Below, piece by piece: positions 32,644-40,994 of a stretch of DNA of 41,056 bases (positions are counted from its first letter, which is position 1; each line of letters opens with the position of its first letter). The notes under the pieces are model-generated. The model made no database searches. It had not been told where the DNA came from and was given only the letters and a program-made list of their open reading frames with translations. The DNA is from an uncultured Coriobacteriaceae bacterium (GTDB lineage: Bacteria > Actinomycetota > Coriobacteriia > Coriobacteriales > UMGS124): contig UQBS01000022.1 of assembly GCA_900539345.1 (NCBI GenBank), forward strand, positions 1-41,056. The letters run 5' to 3'. Both the position numbers and the translations under genes were made by a program.

Positions 32644-34197
32644 ATGGAACAGGACACGTCGACGACAATCGAGACTTCGGCTGCCGAGCCGGACATTGCC
32701 GCACGCCTGCGGGATGTGCGCTGGCGTGAGCTTGTGGGTTTGCGCTCGATTGGATTTGCGCTGGCACGCGCCTGGGTCTATCTCATGTTCATTGGCGCGG
32801 CGGCAAGCTGCGTCACCTGGAACGGCAGCCCGATTCCCGACATTGTGTTCGGCATCTCTACGGTGTGCCTGTTCCTCACGATGTTTCTGCCTGCTTTTCG
32901 CGCCAAAGAGTTCTGCACGTGTATGAGCAAGCCTCATGTGCGTTGGGTCGTGCCTGCCCTGTTGTGCTCAGGTACGCTTGCTGTTGTCTCATCAACCTTG
33001 TCTGGCGTGCCTACGCAGGTACTTTGCGTGTATGGCGGTGTTGCGACCGGCGTGGGTTCGGGCCTGCTCGACCTGGGATATGGCGAGCTGTACCGCAACG
33101 TGCCTTCGCGCCAGACCGCTTTCGAAGCACCGTTCGCGTTTCTCCTGGCTGCCGTTGTGTACTTCGTTTCGTGGTGGCTCCCGCCTGTGGGGGCGTGCCT
33201 TCTTGCCTGCGCCATCCCCCTTATATCGAGCTTCATCCTCTTTGGCCCTTCGGGCGTGTGGTCTCCGACGTCGCAGCCTGCTGTGCGCCCCGTGCCCATT
33301 TCCATCGCTAAGTTCGCAGTGCGCGTGGGCGTGTGTGCGTGCCTGGTTGGCCTGGCCGACGGCATGGTGCGCGCCGTGTTCATAGCGGCGGGTGGCATGG
33401 GTATGCGCGACCTCTACCATGTGCCGTTTCTTATCGCCTCTATCGTCACGGTCGTCATCATTTGGGGAAGCCTCATCATGCGCAAGACGTTTGACCTGCG
33501 CTGGATATACAAGGTGACCGTGGGCATCATGGCGTTCGTATTCCAGCTGCTGCCCATCTTCGTTGGCACGGGCCTGCAAAGCGTGCTGGCGCTCGCGGGG
33601 TACGGCACGTTCAACGTCCTCATCTGGATGCTGCTGGCTGATATCACCTATACCTACCGTCTCTCCTCGGTCACGGTGTTCGGTATCGGCTGGTCGATGA
33701 TTACGCTGGGCGTGTTGCTCGGATCGCTTGCGGGGAGCGCAGTTGTGGCCGCATGCTCGCCGTTTTCGCCGCGCATGTTGAGTATTGTCGCGCTGGGGGC
33801 GACGTGCGCCGTGCTCTGCTCCTACATGTTTGTGCTTAAGGAAAGCGACCTGGTCAAGATGACGGCGCTTGCCGAGAGCGCGGAAGATGCCGCTGACAAG
33901 GAGAGTGCGCCGGCCTGCGGTGAGGATGGTGCCCCTCGTCCGCCGAGGTTTGTGAACCGCTGCCGAGACATCGCCGAGCGTTACGGGCTGACCGAGCGTG
34001 AGACAGAAGTCATGATTTCGTATGCCAAGGGTCGCTCATATGCGCGCCTGCAGGAGGAGCTGCACGCCTCGCGCGGCACGGTGACCACGCACTTGCGCCA
34101 TATCTACCAGAAGCTCGACATCCATAGCAAGCAGGAGCTGCTCGACCTTATCGAGGGCAGGGTTGCGCCGCAGGAAGAAAGGGAGAGCAAGCGATGA
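32644..34197 (+). CDS. LuxR-family regulator with a polytopic membrane domain
   Basis: 517 aa from the ATG at 32644, with GGGGAGGG/AAAGAGGA upstream; an earlier in-frame ATG lies before the -10 and is rejected. The first 400 residues form about 10-12 hydrophobic helices resembling a transporter-like sensor. The cytoplasmic tail ends with a LuxR helix-turn-helix: YGLTERETEVMISYAKGRSY, then the recognition helix ASRGTVTTHLRHIYQKLDI. Eggerthellaceae carry many of these membrane LuxR proteins beside Tat-exported reductases, where they are thought to sense the substrate and induce the operon. Here it is divergent from the dmsA-like gene and overlaps the next gene by 4 nt. Confidence 0.88.
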   Translation: MEQDTSTTIETSAAEPDIAARLRDVRWRELVGLRSIGFALARAWVYLMFIGAAASCVTWNGSPIPDIVFGISTVCLFLTMFLPAFRAKEFCTCMSKPHVRWVVPALLCSGTLAVVSSTLSGVPTQVLCVYGGVATGVGSGLLDLGYGELYRNVPSRQTAFEAPFAFLLAAVVYFVSWWLPPVGACLLACAIPLISSFILFGPSGVWSPTSQPAVRPVPISIAKFAVRVGVCACLVGLADGMVRAVFIAAGGMGMRDLYHVPFLIASIVTVVIIWGSLIMRKTFDLRWIYKVTVGIMAFVFQLLPIFVGTGLQSVLALAGYGTFNVLIWMLLADITYTYRLSSVTVFGIGWSMITLGVLLGSLAGSAVVAACSPFSPRMLSIVALGATCAVLCSYMFVLKESDLVKMTALAESAEDAADKESAPACGEDGAPRPPRFVNRCRDIAERYGLTERETEVMISYAKGRSYARLQEELHASRGTVTTHLRHIYQKLDIHSKQELLDLIEGRVAPQEERESKR

Positions 34198-35663
34198 CGC
34201 TGGCAGACGAGAGGTGCGCGGTCGCAGTTGGGGGACATGGCGCGCAGGGTGATTGCGCGGGTGACGCCGGGATTACCTCGGTGAAGCCTGGGGCACAGGA
34301 AAACGGCCGGGTGTGTGAGGTTATCGGGAGGCTTCTGGCGGATGTCCCGGCCGGTTCCCCCGCATGGCGTGCGCTGAAGTTCTTCGCGCTTTGCTTGACG
34401 CGCGGCAGCCTTCCGACCGATGTCGAGCGTCTGTTCCTGCTGGAGGACCTTAAAGGTGCCGGCCTGCCTGCTGCGCAGCTTCGCGCGGCGCAGACGGCGA
34501 TGCGCACGGATAACGACGCGGCTGGTAGGCGCCTGCGCGATAGGGCGCCTTCGGGTGTGGACACTGCGGTGAACGGGGGATGCCTGGGCGGGGACGCTGC
34601 GGGAGCCTCGAGTTGTGATGGTTCCGCCGCCTTGCCAGCTGGCCAGGCTTCGCATCGAGATGGTGCCGCCGCCTTGCGGGCCGCCCGGGCTTCGCTTGTC
34701 AAGTGGACCGGACCCGAAGACGAGCTCGACGGCATCGCGCGCTATGTGCAAGGCGCCGTGCGACAGGGAGGGGAGGAGCTGCCGCCCTCACGAGTGTGCG
34801 TCGCCGTTCCTGACGCGCGTTGGGGCCGTCTTGCTCAGAGAGCACTTGAACACAGGTGTTTTGACGTGAGCCGCACACAGCTCGGGTACGCTTTGGCCGA
34901 GGACCCCCGCAATGCGGGCCGTGCACAAGCGACTGCGGCGATCAATGCACTCGACCTGCTCGCTTGTCCCGAAGACCCGTTGGCGTGGCGCGTTCGGTAC
35001 GGCCTGGGCATGCCGGATCTGGGGGCCCGCGCATGGGGAGGCCTGCTGGAGGCGTGGGACGGTGAGTCGGCATTCGATATGGCCGGTCTTCTCGCCTCGG
35101 GCTGCGCGGCGCAGGCCGCCTCTTCACTGTCGGCTTGCTACGAGGAAGCGCGCGCGTTCATCTCCGAGAAGCATTCCTTGCGGGGCTATAGCCTTGCGCA
35201 TGCCGTCGGGGCCGACGAGGTGCCTGCCTTGGCGGGTCTTATCGGGCAGCTCGAAGGCGATGATGGCGCCACGATGCTTGCTGGCAAGGCGCGGCGTTGC
35301 CTGTGCGGGCCGGTGTTTGACTGCTCTCGCCCGACGGTGCATGTCGTCACCTATGAGGTGGTGGCCGATCGGGACTACGGTCTTGTTGTTGTGCTTGCCG
35401 CTGCCGAGGGTCTGGCTGATGGCACTGACGAACGGGGAAATCCTGCAATCATGCGAGCCTTGAGCCTGCCGTGCGATGAGCTCGTGATCTCGTATTTTGC
35501 CGGTGCATCTGTGGTCGCAGCGCGCAAAGCGCACATCCCCGTAGGCAGGACCCGCCTGGTAGATGGCACCGAGCTCGCCCACGTGCGCCCAGCTGCCGCC
35601 CTTGCCTGCCTTGGTGCCGCCTTGCCTCCAACCCAGTCGGGCCAGGCTTTTTTGGAGGCATAG
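34194..35663 (+). CDS. Walker-less paralogue of the helicase C-terminal part
   Basis: 489 aa, ATGA overlap with the LuxR gene. From about residue 165 it can be aligned by eye with the minus-strand helicase of this window. ARWGRLAQRALEHR matches GVWAKSLSRSLEAR, EDPLAWRVRYGLG matches RDMLAWRSWCGFG, and DELVISYF...RTRLVDGTELAHVRP matches EELLVTAF...RVFMREGKRLARISP, and both end shortly after. The helicase N-terminal ATPase half is missing: there is no P-loop and no DExx. The unrelated N terminus is Ala/Gly-rich with a helical segment (WRALKFFALCLTRG). It may be a regulatory or structural partner of the helicase, or a decaying copy. It has no known family that I recognise. Confidence 0.65.
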   Translation: MTLADERCAVAVGGHGAQGDCAGDAGITSVKPGAQENGRVCEVIGRLLADVPAGSPAWRALKFFALCLTRGSLPTDVERLFLLEDLKGAGLPAAQLRAAQTAMRTDNDAAGRRLRDRAPSGVDTAVNGGCLGGDAAGASSCDGSAALPAGQASHRDGAAALRAARASLVKWTGPEDELDGIARYVQGAVRQGGEELPPSRVCVAVPDARWGRLAQRALEHRCFDVSRTQLGYALAEDPRNAGRAQATAAINALDLLACPEDPLAWRVRYGLGMPDLGARAWGGLLEAWDGESAFDMAGLLASGCAAQAASSLSACYEEARAFISEKHSLRGYSLAHAVGADEVPALAGLIGQLEGDDGATMLAGKARRCLCGPVFDCSRPTVHVVTYEVVADRDYGLVVVLAAAEGLADGTDERGNPAIMRALSLPCDELVISYFAGASVVAARKAHIPVGRTRLVDGTELAHVRPAAALACLGAALPPTQSGQAFLEA

Positions 35664-35684
35664 GCACGGGGGTGCTTGCCTATG

Positions 35685-36965
35685 CTATGCACCCAGTTGC
35701 GCGAGGATTGTCTTGCAGTTGTTGACGATTGGGTCCTCGAGGTGTGCGCGCAAATCATCGCAACCAGGGATGCGAGCCTCGTTGTCGAAGATTTTGCCCA
35801 GCGAGTCGAGGATTCTGCCGGCAAGCAGCGCCATTGCATCCGCGCACCATGCTTGGTCGAATCCCAGCTCGTCGATTCCTCCATTGCGGACAAATCGCCC
35901 TAGCGCCTGACCGCTCATTCGCCCGAAGCGGTTCTCTCCGCCGATACTCATGGCGAGTCGCCCCTTGCGTCTCAGGGCATCATAGGCCAGGCCGGACGCC
36001 ACATCGTACAATGGTGCAATGAGCGCGCTTGGTCCGGGAGCAAGAAGCAACGAGTAGTTCTTGGCATGAGCGTCGGGTGCGCCGATGAGGCAGTTGAAGA
36101 AAAGCATCTGGATGAACAGCGCGATGTTTTGCTGATAGTGGGGCGTCGAGGCGAGAAGATGCAGGACATTCGATGCGCCTGGTCCGCCGTCTGACGTGTA
36201 CTTCTGGTCGGGCATCACGCTAAGTGCCTGGCAGAGGTCCTCTTGATGCAGACGGGTTACGCTTCCGTCTTGAGATATCGAGCGATCGTATCTGCTCACG
36301 ATAATTGCCGGCTCGTCTTCAAACAGCCTGTATTCGACATCTGCGCAAGGCAGGCCGCAGGCATGGGCCAAACGCATGCAGATGTATTCGTTGAGTGCCT
36401 GGAGACGATAACCGGCCATCCCATTTTTGAAAATGTGCGTTGTGGCTGCAGACCCTCGGCACTCACACCAAACGTCGCCTTGCCGGCAAAGGGCGAATTT
36501 GCCCTGGTTGCCCCCGAGTGACCAGCGCTCTTCGCGCCCAATCCAAGAGCTCTCCTCGGCAATCCTCAGATTTCTGAGACGATTTGCAATTGCCGCATCG
36601 TCGACAGGGACGAGTTGCCCTGGCCGGCCAAGGGCCTGCTCCAAGGCATCTGCCTCGCAGAATTGAACGGCCCCGGGACAGTCCAAGCCGATGCAAGAAA
36701 GAAGGTCCAGAGGATTGGAGGCGCGAACCTCAAATTGGCGAGCAATGTTTGCGCGCATGGTCTTGTCATCGGGGAGCAGGCCGTATACATAGGGACGGAC
36801 GATTCTATCCGAGTAGAGACGGTTGGATATAGGCATTGAAACAGACAAGGGCGTGCCGCTATAGGCGTCCGTGTACTTGAAATTAATACGGCCGTTTTCC
36901 GACCGGGTAACCTCTCCTGCAATTTCGCCTGCGATGATGACGATAAGTCGATTGACGGGTGTCAT
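35685..36965 (-). CDS. hipA: HipA-family serine/threonine kinase toxin
   Basis: 426 aa, start overlapping the hipB stop (ATGA). The N-terminal HipA_N domain includes PISNRLYSD and GLLPDD. The kinase core has SLGGNQGKFAL (the phosphoregulated Gly-rich loop region), NCLIGAPDAHAKNYSLL (catalytic Asp and metal-binding Asn) and APLYDVAS (the DFG-equivalent Asp). E. coli HipA phosphorylates glutamyl-tRNA synthetase and causes persistence; the target here is unknown. The gene is visibly less GC-rich than its neighbours, in line with horizontal transfer of the pair. All key residues look intact. Confidence 0.93.
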   Translation of the reverse strand: MTPVNRLIVIIAGEIAGEVTRSENGRINFKYTDAYSGTPLSVSMPISNRLYSDRIVRPYVYGLLPDDKTMRANIARQFEVRASNPLDLLSCIGLDCPGAVQFCEADALEQALGRPGQLVPVDDAAIANRLRNLRIAEESSWIGREERWSLGGNQGKFALCRQGDVWCECRGSAATTHIFKNGMAGYRLQALNEYICMRLAHACGLPCADVEYRLFEDEPAIIVSRYDRSISQDGSVTRLHQEDLCQALSVMPDQKYTSDGGPGASNVLHLLASTPHYQQNIALFIQMLFFNCLIGAPDAHAKNYSLLLAPGPSALIAPLYDVASGLAYDALRRKGRLAMSIGGENRFGRMSGQALGRFVRNGGIDELGFDQAWCADAMALLAGRILDSLGKIFDNEARIPGCDDLRAHLEDPIVNNCKTILAQLGA

Positions 36966-37414
36966 TTCGCACCTCTGCTCTGGGCATTGAGGACAAGCTC
37001 GTTATACAGTTGTTGGTACTGGATGTCGAGCGGTGGATAGGGCTGCGCCTTAGTTTGTGATGCCATGGGAGCGAGGGCGTCCTTATTGATGGGCCATACG
37101 CTAGAGGTGTTGCACCCACTGACATCTTCGCCAGAGGTTTCGGAGGATGGCGGCGTCATCTCCGAATTACGCTTCACGGCTTGAATTGCATGCGCTTCAG
37201 GCTCATTGCCAACGAAGAGGTGCAGGCCCAAGGAGTCGAGGACGGCGCATAGCTTGTCGAATCTCATGCCTGTGGCATCGCCTAGCTCGAGCGATAGCAC
37301 CGACCGCTCAGACACGCCTGCTTTTTCGGCGAGCTGTCGCTGCGTCAGTCCTTGGGACAACCGTGCCGTGCGAACGGTGGATCCGATGTTTCGAGGCTGT
37401 CTGATTTCTTGCAT
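36962..37414 (-). CDS. hipB: HipB-like Xre-family antitoxin
   Basis: 150 aa from the ATG at 37414, preceded by GAGGGA at 8 nt. An earlier ATG at 37456 would lie between two operators and is less likely. The HTH is RNIGSTVRTARLSQGLTQRQLAEKAGVSERSVLSLELG, then FDKLCAVLDSLGLHLFV, as in HipB. The C-terminal extension of about 70 residues, Ser/Thr- and Gln-rich, is longer than in E. coli HipB (88 aa) and may contact HipA. It is the first gene of the operon and should repress it through the three palindromes upstream. Confidence 0.9.
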   Translation of the reverse strand: MQEIRQPRNIGSTVRTARLSQGLTQRQLAEKAGVSERSVLSLELGDATGMRFDKLCAVLDSLGLHLFVGNEPEAHAIQAVKRNSEMTPPSSETSGEDVSGCNTSSVWPINKDALAPMASQTKAQPYPPLDIQYQQLYNELVLNAQSRGAK

Positions 37415-37439
37415 AAGAGTCGTCCCTCGCTGCTGAATA

Positions 37440-37505
37440 CGCAAAGTTTTGCGCATTCAGCATACCGCAAAGTTTTGCGGTTCGCAACAAGCGCAAAACT
37501 TTGCG
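37440..37505. promoter_or_regulatory. Three HipB operators, 26-bp spacing
   Basis: CGCAAAGTTTTGCG stands at 37440-37453 and 37466-37479, and its complement CGCAAAACTTTGCG at 37492-37505. Each is a 6-2-6 inverted repeat, and the start-to-start distance is exactly 26 bp both times. They lie 26-91 bp upstream of the hipB start. Confidence 0.85.
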
Positions 37506-37534
37506 GTTCACGGCAGGCACGCCGCCCTCTGTTC

Positions 37535-37702
37535 CTGGCAAGCCTCCTCGCCCTCGCGGGTTCCGGCCTGCAGTTAGGATGGGGCCGCGATTGCTGCCGC
37601 CGCCCACGTGCCTGCAAGCTCCTCCGCTCTTGCAGGTCGCCGCCCCTTGCTTGCGATTTGCAGTGAGACACCCATGCCTGCAGGCCCCTCCGCTCTTGCG
37701 GC
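37535..37702. repeat. Three degenerate direct repeats between hipB and lysR
   Basis: GCCTGCA(A/G)GC-CCTCCGCTCTTGC recurs at 37610-37635 and 37676-37700, and a weaker copy (GGCAAGCCTCCTCGCCCTCGCGG) at 37537-37559. In the middle copy CCTGCAAG (37611-37618) pairs with CTTGCAGG (37629-37636), forming an 8-bp hairpin. They lie just downstream of the lysR stop on the minus strand and may serve as terminators. No gene was seen here. Confidence 0.5.
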
Positions 37703-37709
37703 CCCCGCC

Positions 37710-38648
37710 CTACCCCCTTGCAGGGTCTGCTTGCGCGAGCTCCTCCACAAACTGCGCCACGAGACGGTTGGGGTTGTCGGCGGCGTAGATGGCGTAGCGG
37801 CGATATGCGGGGTCACAGCCGTCGAGCTCATGAATCTCGCAGCTTGCCCGGTAGCTGAGCGGGATGCTGCTCGCGTAGTCGAAGAACTGCCTGCGCGAGA
37901 AAAGCCACATCTCGTCGGCGTCGAGGGCATGCATGAAGAACTCGTCCATGCTTGCGGCGTCGATGAATCGCATGGGCGGGCGCTGGCTGCAGCCAGTAAA
38001 AAGCCCGAGCACGCGGTCGAAGTAGTTGTCAAACGACGCGCTGGGCCGCGGGATGTAGCGCTTGCACACCTGGCTTACATGCACGCGGGGCTGGTCGGGG
38101 AAGGTTCCCTTGGGCAGCGCGAGTACGATGGAGTCGTCCATGAGGGGCACGGCTACGTACGTGTCGTCAGCAAGAGTTTCCGGCGCGAGGTTGTAGTCGA
38201 TGCACACGTCGACCTCTCCTGCGCGTAGCGCGTCCCAACCGCTTTGCCCGCGTCCATGGAAGGGCTGAACATTGAGGCCGGTGTAGGTTTGTTTCATGCG
38301 CAGCTTTGCCAGGGAGATGGCGTCGATGATGGTGCGGTCGTCGAGCGCATAGGCAACGCGCAGGGAGTAACTTGCGTCTGCTCGATAGCGCGCCACCTGC
38401 TCAAGCAGCGAGTCATACTCTCCCACCAGCGTGGATGCCTTTTTCAGGACGAGTGAACCCACGGGCGTGAGGCTTGAAGCCGACCCCTCGCGCTGCACGA
38501 GCGGCATGCTGATCTCATGCTCGAGGGCAGCGATGTGGCGGCTGAGCGTCGAGGTGGACACATGCAGCTCCTCGGCGGCGCGAGTGATGTTGAGGTATTT
38601 CGCGAAGACGATGAACTCCCTGAACTCACTCATGCCCTCAAGTGCCAT
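37710..38648 (-). CDS. LysR-family transcriptional regulator
   Basis: 312 aa from the ATG at 38648, with AAGGGTGG 7-8 nt upstream on the minus strand. A much longer open frame upstream is antisense to the reductase gene and not coding. The winged HTH is EFIVFAKYLNITRAAEELHVSTSTLSRHIAALEHEI. A periplasmic-binding-like effector domain follows from about residue 95 (SLRVAYALDDRTIIDA). It is divergent from the FAD/FMN reductase and most likely controls it in response to its substrate; the intergenic region has a palindrome near the reductase promoter. Confidence 0.88.
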   Translation of the reverse strand: MALEGMSEFREFIVFAKYLNITRAAEELHVSTSTLSRHIAALEHEISMPLVQREGSASSLTPVGSLVLKKASTLVGEYDSLLEQVARYRADASYSLRVAYALDDRTIIDAISLAKLRMKQTYTGLNVQPFHGRGQSGWDALRAGEVDVCIDYNLAPETLADDTYVAVPLMDDSIVLALPKGTFPDQPRVHVSQVCKRYIPRPSASFDNYFDRVLGLFTGCSQRPPMRFIDAASMDEFFMHALDADEMWLFSRRQFFDYASSIPLSYRASCEIHELDGCDPAYRRYAIYAADNPNRLVAQFVEELAQADPARG

Positions 38649-38756
38649 GCGTGCCACCCTTTTCCCTTTGCGCAAGACGCCTGCCCCCGTTGCAGATTCT
38701 GCAAAGCGCATGGTACCACGCGCAACGCGAGGGTGGAATCTTTGCACGGCGCAGTG

Positions 38757-38809
38757 CCGAACATGTCGGGTTTTGCAATATCCGGCCGCCCTAGAATGCA
38801 CGTTGTGCA
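38757..38809 (+). promoter_or_regulatory. Reductase promoter region with palindromes
   Basis: CCGA-N5-TCGG (38757-38769) lies upstream of a possible -10 TAGAAT (38792-38797). TGCAC-GTT-GTGCA (38797-38809) is a perfect inverted repeat right after it. These are candidate LysR-type or repressor sites in the 237-bp divergent gap. No clear -35 was found. Confidence 0.4.
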
Positions 38810-38885
38810 GCGCCTGGGGAGGCGCCGCGGACGGCCGGGCCAATAAGCGCCCCCGCCAACCTACATAAGGGAAGGACCATTCAAC

Positions 38886-40580
38886 ATGAGCAACGCCAAG
38901 ATGTCCCGTCGTGGTTTCGTCGCAGGTGCCGGTGCGGCCCTGGCAAGCGCCAGCCTTGCCGGTGTGGCTTTCGCCGACGGGGCTCCCGAGCAGGTTTGGG
39001 ACCAGGAGTGCGAGGTTCTCGTCTGCGGCTACGGCGCGGCTGGTGCGGCGTGCGCCATTGAGGCTGCCGACAACGGCGCACAGGTCCTCATCATCGAGAA
39101 GGCCGCCCTTCCCGGTGGCTCCATGGCTCGCTGCGGCGGCGCCATCATGGGCGCTGGCACCAAGGTGCAGGAGGCCCTCGGCGTGACCGACAGCGCCGAC
39201 GCCCTCTTTGACTGGGTCAACACCTGCGTCAACCAGAACTACAACCTCTGCCCCGAGGAGATCATCCGCGCCTACGCCGACATGTCCGGCGAGGACGTCG
39301 ACTGGATTTGCAATCTGTGCGAGACCTACTGCGGCCACGAGCTCTTCGAGGTTGAGTGGGCCACCGAGAACGAGGGCGCCCAGGACAACGAGGCGACGGG
39401 CGACAACGGCAACGGCGTGACCTCGGGCTGCCTCAACGCCGTGGGCTGCGAGTACGAGAAGTTCGGCATTGCAAAGGAAGAGGCTGTGCCCCGTTCGCAC
39501 TGGGCTCACTCCTACGACGGTGCTCCCAACTCTGGCCCCGAGCTTTTCGACCCGCTGTATGAGTGCATCAACGCCAAGGTTGCCGAGGGCACCATCACCA
39601 CGCAGTTCAACTGCGCCCTCAAGGACTTCGTCTTGGGTGAGGACGGTGCTGTGATCGGTGTCGTGGCCACCACCGCCGACGGCGAGGTTCGCATCAAGGC
39701 CAGCAAGGGCGTCATGCTCGCCACCGGTGGCTTCTGCGCTTCCGATGACATGAAGATGCGCTTCTGCCAGGACTCCCTTGGCTACACCACCTACATGTGC
39801 CACGACTGCACCGGCGACGGCATCAAGGCCGCCATGCGCATCGGCGCCGACCTGTACAACATGCCCAACTTCTATCCCATCGAGGTCGCCCAGGTCTATC
39901 AGTTCGCTCCCAAGTACAACGACATCTATAACTCCTGGCTCGACATGGACGAGACCGGCACCATGAACGTGCCTGCCCACAACATGGCCGAGTGCCACGG
40001 CGGCGTCCGCATCAACGCCGACGCCCAGGTGCTCGACATCGACGGCAACGTCGTGCCTCACCTGTACTGCTCTGGCAACGACACGGGCACCAACATCTTC
40101 GGCGTCCCCGGCAACTATCCTGGCTGCGGCTGCTATGTTTCCTTCGCTCTCGCCTTCGGTCGCATCGCCGGCCGCAAGCTGGCCGCCGAGCAGGAGGGCG
40201 TGAACGTCGAGGTTCCTGCCGACCCCTTCACCGCTGAGGACGTCGTGATCAAGGTCGCCGAGGTTGAGGAAGAGCCCACCGAGACCGTCGACCTCTCCAC
40301 GGCCACGTTCAAGGACGGCACCTACACGGGCGAGGGCCAGGGCCGCGGCGGCAAGATCAACATCGAGATCGAGGTCAAGGACGGCAAGTTCACGGTGACC
40401 TCGCTTACCCATGAGGCCGAGACCCGCGGCATTGGCGCCGAGCCCATCGAGGACGGCACCATCGCCGGTCTCATGGAGGACGCCCAGAGCCCCGAGTTCG
40501 ACGTCATCGCTGGTGCCACCCTCACCTGCAACGGTGCCGCCGAGGCTCTCACCGACGCCCTGACCCAGGCCGCCGAGTAA
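38886..40580 (+). CDS. Tat-exported FAD-dependent reductase with C-terminal FMN-binding domain
   Basis: 564 aa; GGAAGGA precedes the ATG. MSRRGFVAGAGA is a Tat signal cleaved near AFA. The FAD domain opens with VLVCGYGAAGAACAIEAADNG and IIEKAALPGGS and closes with LYCSGNDTGTNIFGVPGNYPG and FGRIAGRKLA. The C-terminal about 85 residues (GTYTGEGQGRGGKI ... VIAGATLTCNGA) form an FMN-binding domain in which the Thr of GATLT would hold covalent FMN. Fumarate reductases of this family have an RLGG arginine after the GxxxxG loop; here NYPG stands instead, so fumarate is an unlikely substrate. Related Eggerthellaceae enzymes reduce dietary or host enoates and glycosides. The substrate is unassigned. 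Confidence 0.88.
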   Translation: MSNAKMSRRGFVAGAGAALASASLAGVAFADGAPEQVWDQECEVLVCGYGAAGAACAIEAADNGAQVLIIEKAALPGGSMARCGGAIMGAGTKVQEALGVTDSADALFDWVNTCVNQNYNLCPEEIIRAYADMSGEDVDWICNLCETYCGHELFEVEWATENEGAQDNEATGDNGNGVTSGCLNAVGCEYEKFGIAKEEAVPRSHWAHSYDGAPNSGPELFDPLYECINAKVAEGTITTQFNCALKDFVLGEDGAVIGVVATTADGEVRIKASKGVMLATGGFCASDDMKMRFCQDSLGYTTYMCHDCTGDGIKAAMRIGADLYNMPNFYPIEVAQVYQFAPKYNDIYNSWLDMDETGTMNVPAHNMAECHGGVRINADAQVLDIDGNVVPHLYCSGNDTGTNIFGVPGNYPGCGCYVSFALAFGRIAGRKLAAEQEGVNVEVPADPFTAEDVVIKVAEVEEEPTETVDLSTATFKDGTYTGEGQGRGGKINIEIEVKDGKFTVTSLTHEAETRGIGAEPIEDGTIAGLMEDAQSPEFDVIAGATLTCNGAAEALTDALTQAAE

Positions 40581-40642
40581 CAAGCGATTCAACATAGCGT
40601 TCCCCAAGTGCGCGTCCCCTTCAAAGCGCACGTCCCCCTTCC

Positions 40643-40676
40643 AAGAGGCCGCCTTCTTCCCCAGGCGGCCTCTTTT
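40643..40676 (+). terminator. Intrinsic terminator of the reductase gene
   Basis: AAGAGGCCGCC (40643-40653) pairs perfectly with GGCGGCCTCTT (40664-40674) over a 10-nt loop, and T5 (40672-40676) follows. It lies 62 nt after the stop. Confidence 0.92.
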
Positions 40677-40743
40677 TGTGTGCGCGAGCCACGGTCCGAG
40701 GGACACGCGGCTGCTTGCGGGAGCGAGTGCGAGGACGAGAGAT

Positions 40744-40994
40744 GCCAAAGGGCTGCCGCCAGAGTGTCTGCGGGAACGAAAAACGCCAAAAGGGATGCCG
40801 CTGCGAAGGCTGATAGTTGCAAGAGTCACCAAAAGGGTTGCTGCCGCGAGGGATGATGGTTGTGAAAGCTACTAAAAAGCTGTCGTCGGGGGAGTTGCAA
40901 GGACGAAAATCGCCAACACGTTGCTGCTAGGGCGGGGCCGAGGGTGAGAAACATCAAAGAGCTGCCGTTTGAGGCGGCTGAGATGACAAAAATC
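40744..40994. repeat. Degenerate repeat with about 42-nt period
   Basis: The motif GCCAAAAGGG(T)TGCCGC, variably changed, begins at 40744, 40785, 40828, 40871, 40912 and 40953, at steps of 41-43 nt. Between motifs are G/A-rich stretches such as GAAGGCTGATAGTTGCAA. No copy is identical to another and there is no consistent open frame. It occupies the gap from the terminator to the right edge; nothing else was recognised there. Confidence 0.6.

Noticed and set aside
34194..35663. Calling the 489-aa protein a helicase
   Set aside because: No P-loop, Walker B or motif III is visible; only the C-terminal region resembles the helicase of this window.
37454..37456. ATG at 37456 as the hipB start
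   Set aside because: It would place the start codon between two operator copies. The ATG at 37414 has a better RBS and gives a normal HipB N terminus.
38886..40580. Calling the flavoprotein a fumarate reductase
   Set aside because: The conserved RLGG arginine is absent and the FMN domain is C-terminal, so only a general reductase call is justified.
38649..40832. Upstream extension of the LysR frame to about 1040 codons
   Set aside because: The extension runs antisense to the FAD/FMN reductase, whereas the ATG at 38648 has an RBS and begins a normal-length LysR protein.
40744..40994. CRISPR array
   Set aside because: The repeated words are all different, the spacing leaves no constant repeat plus unique spacer, and no cas gene is present.
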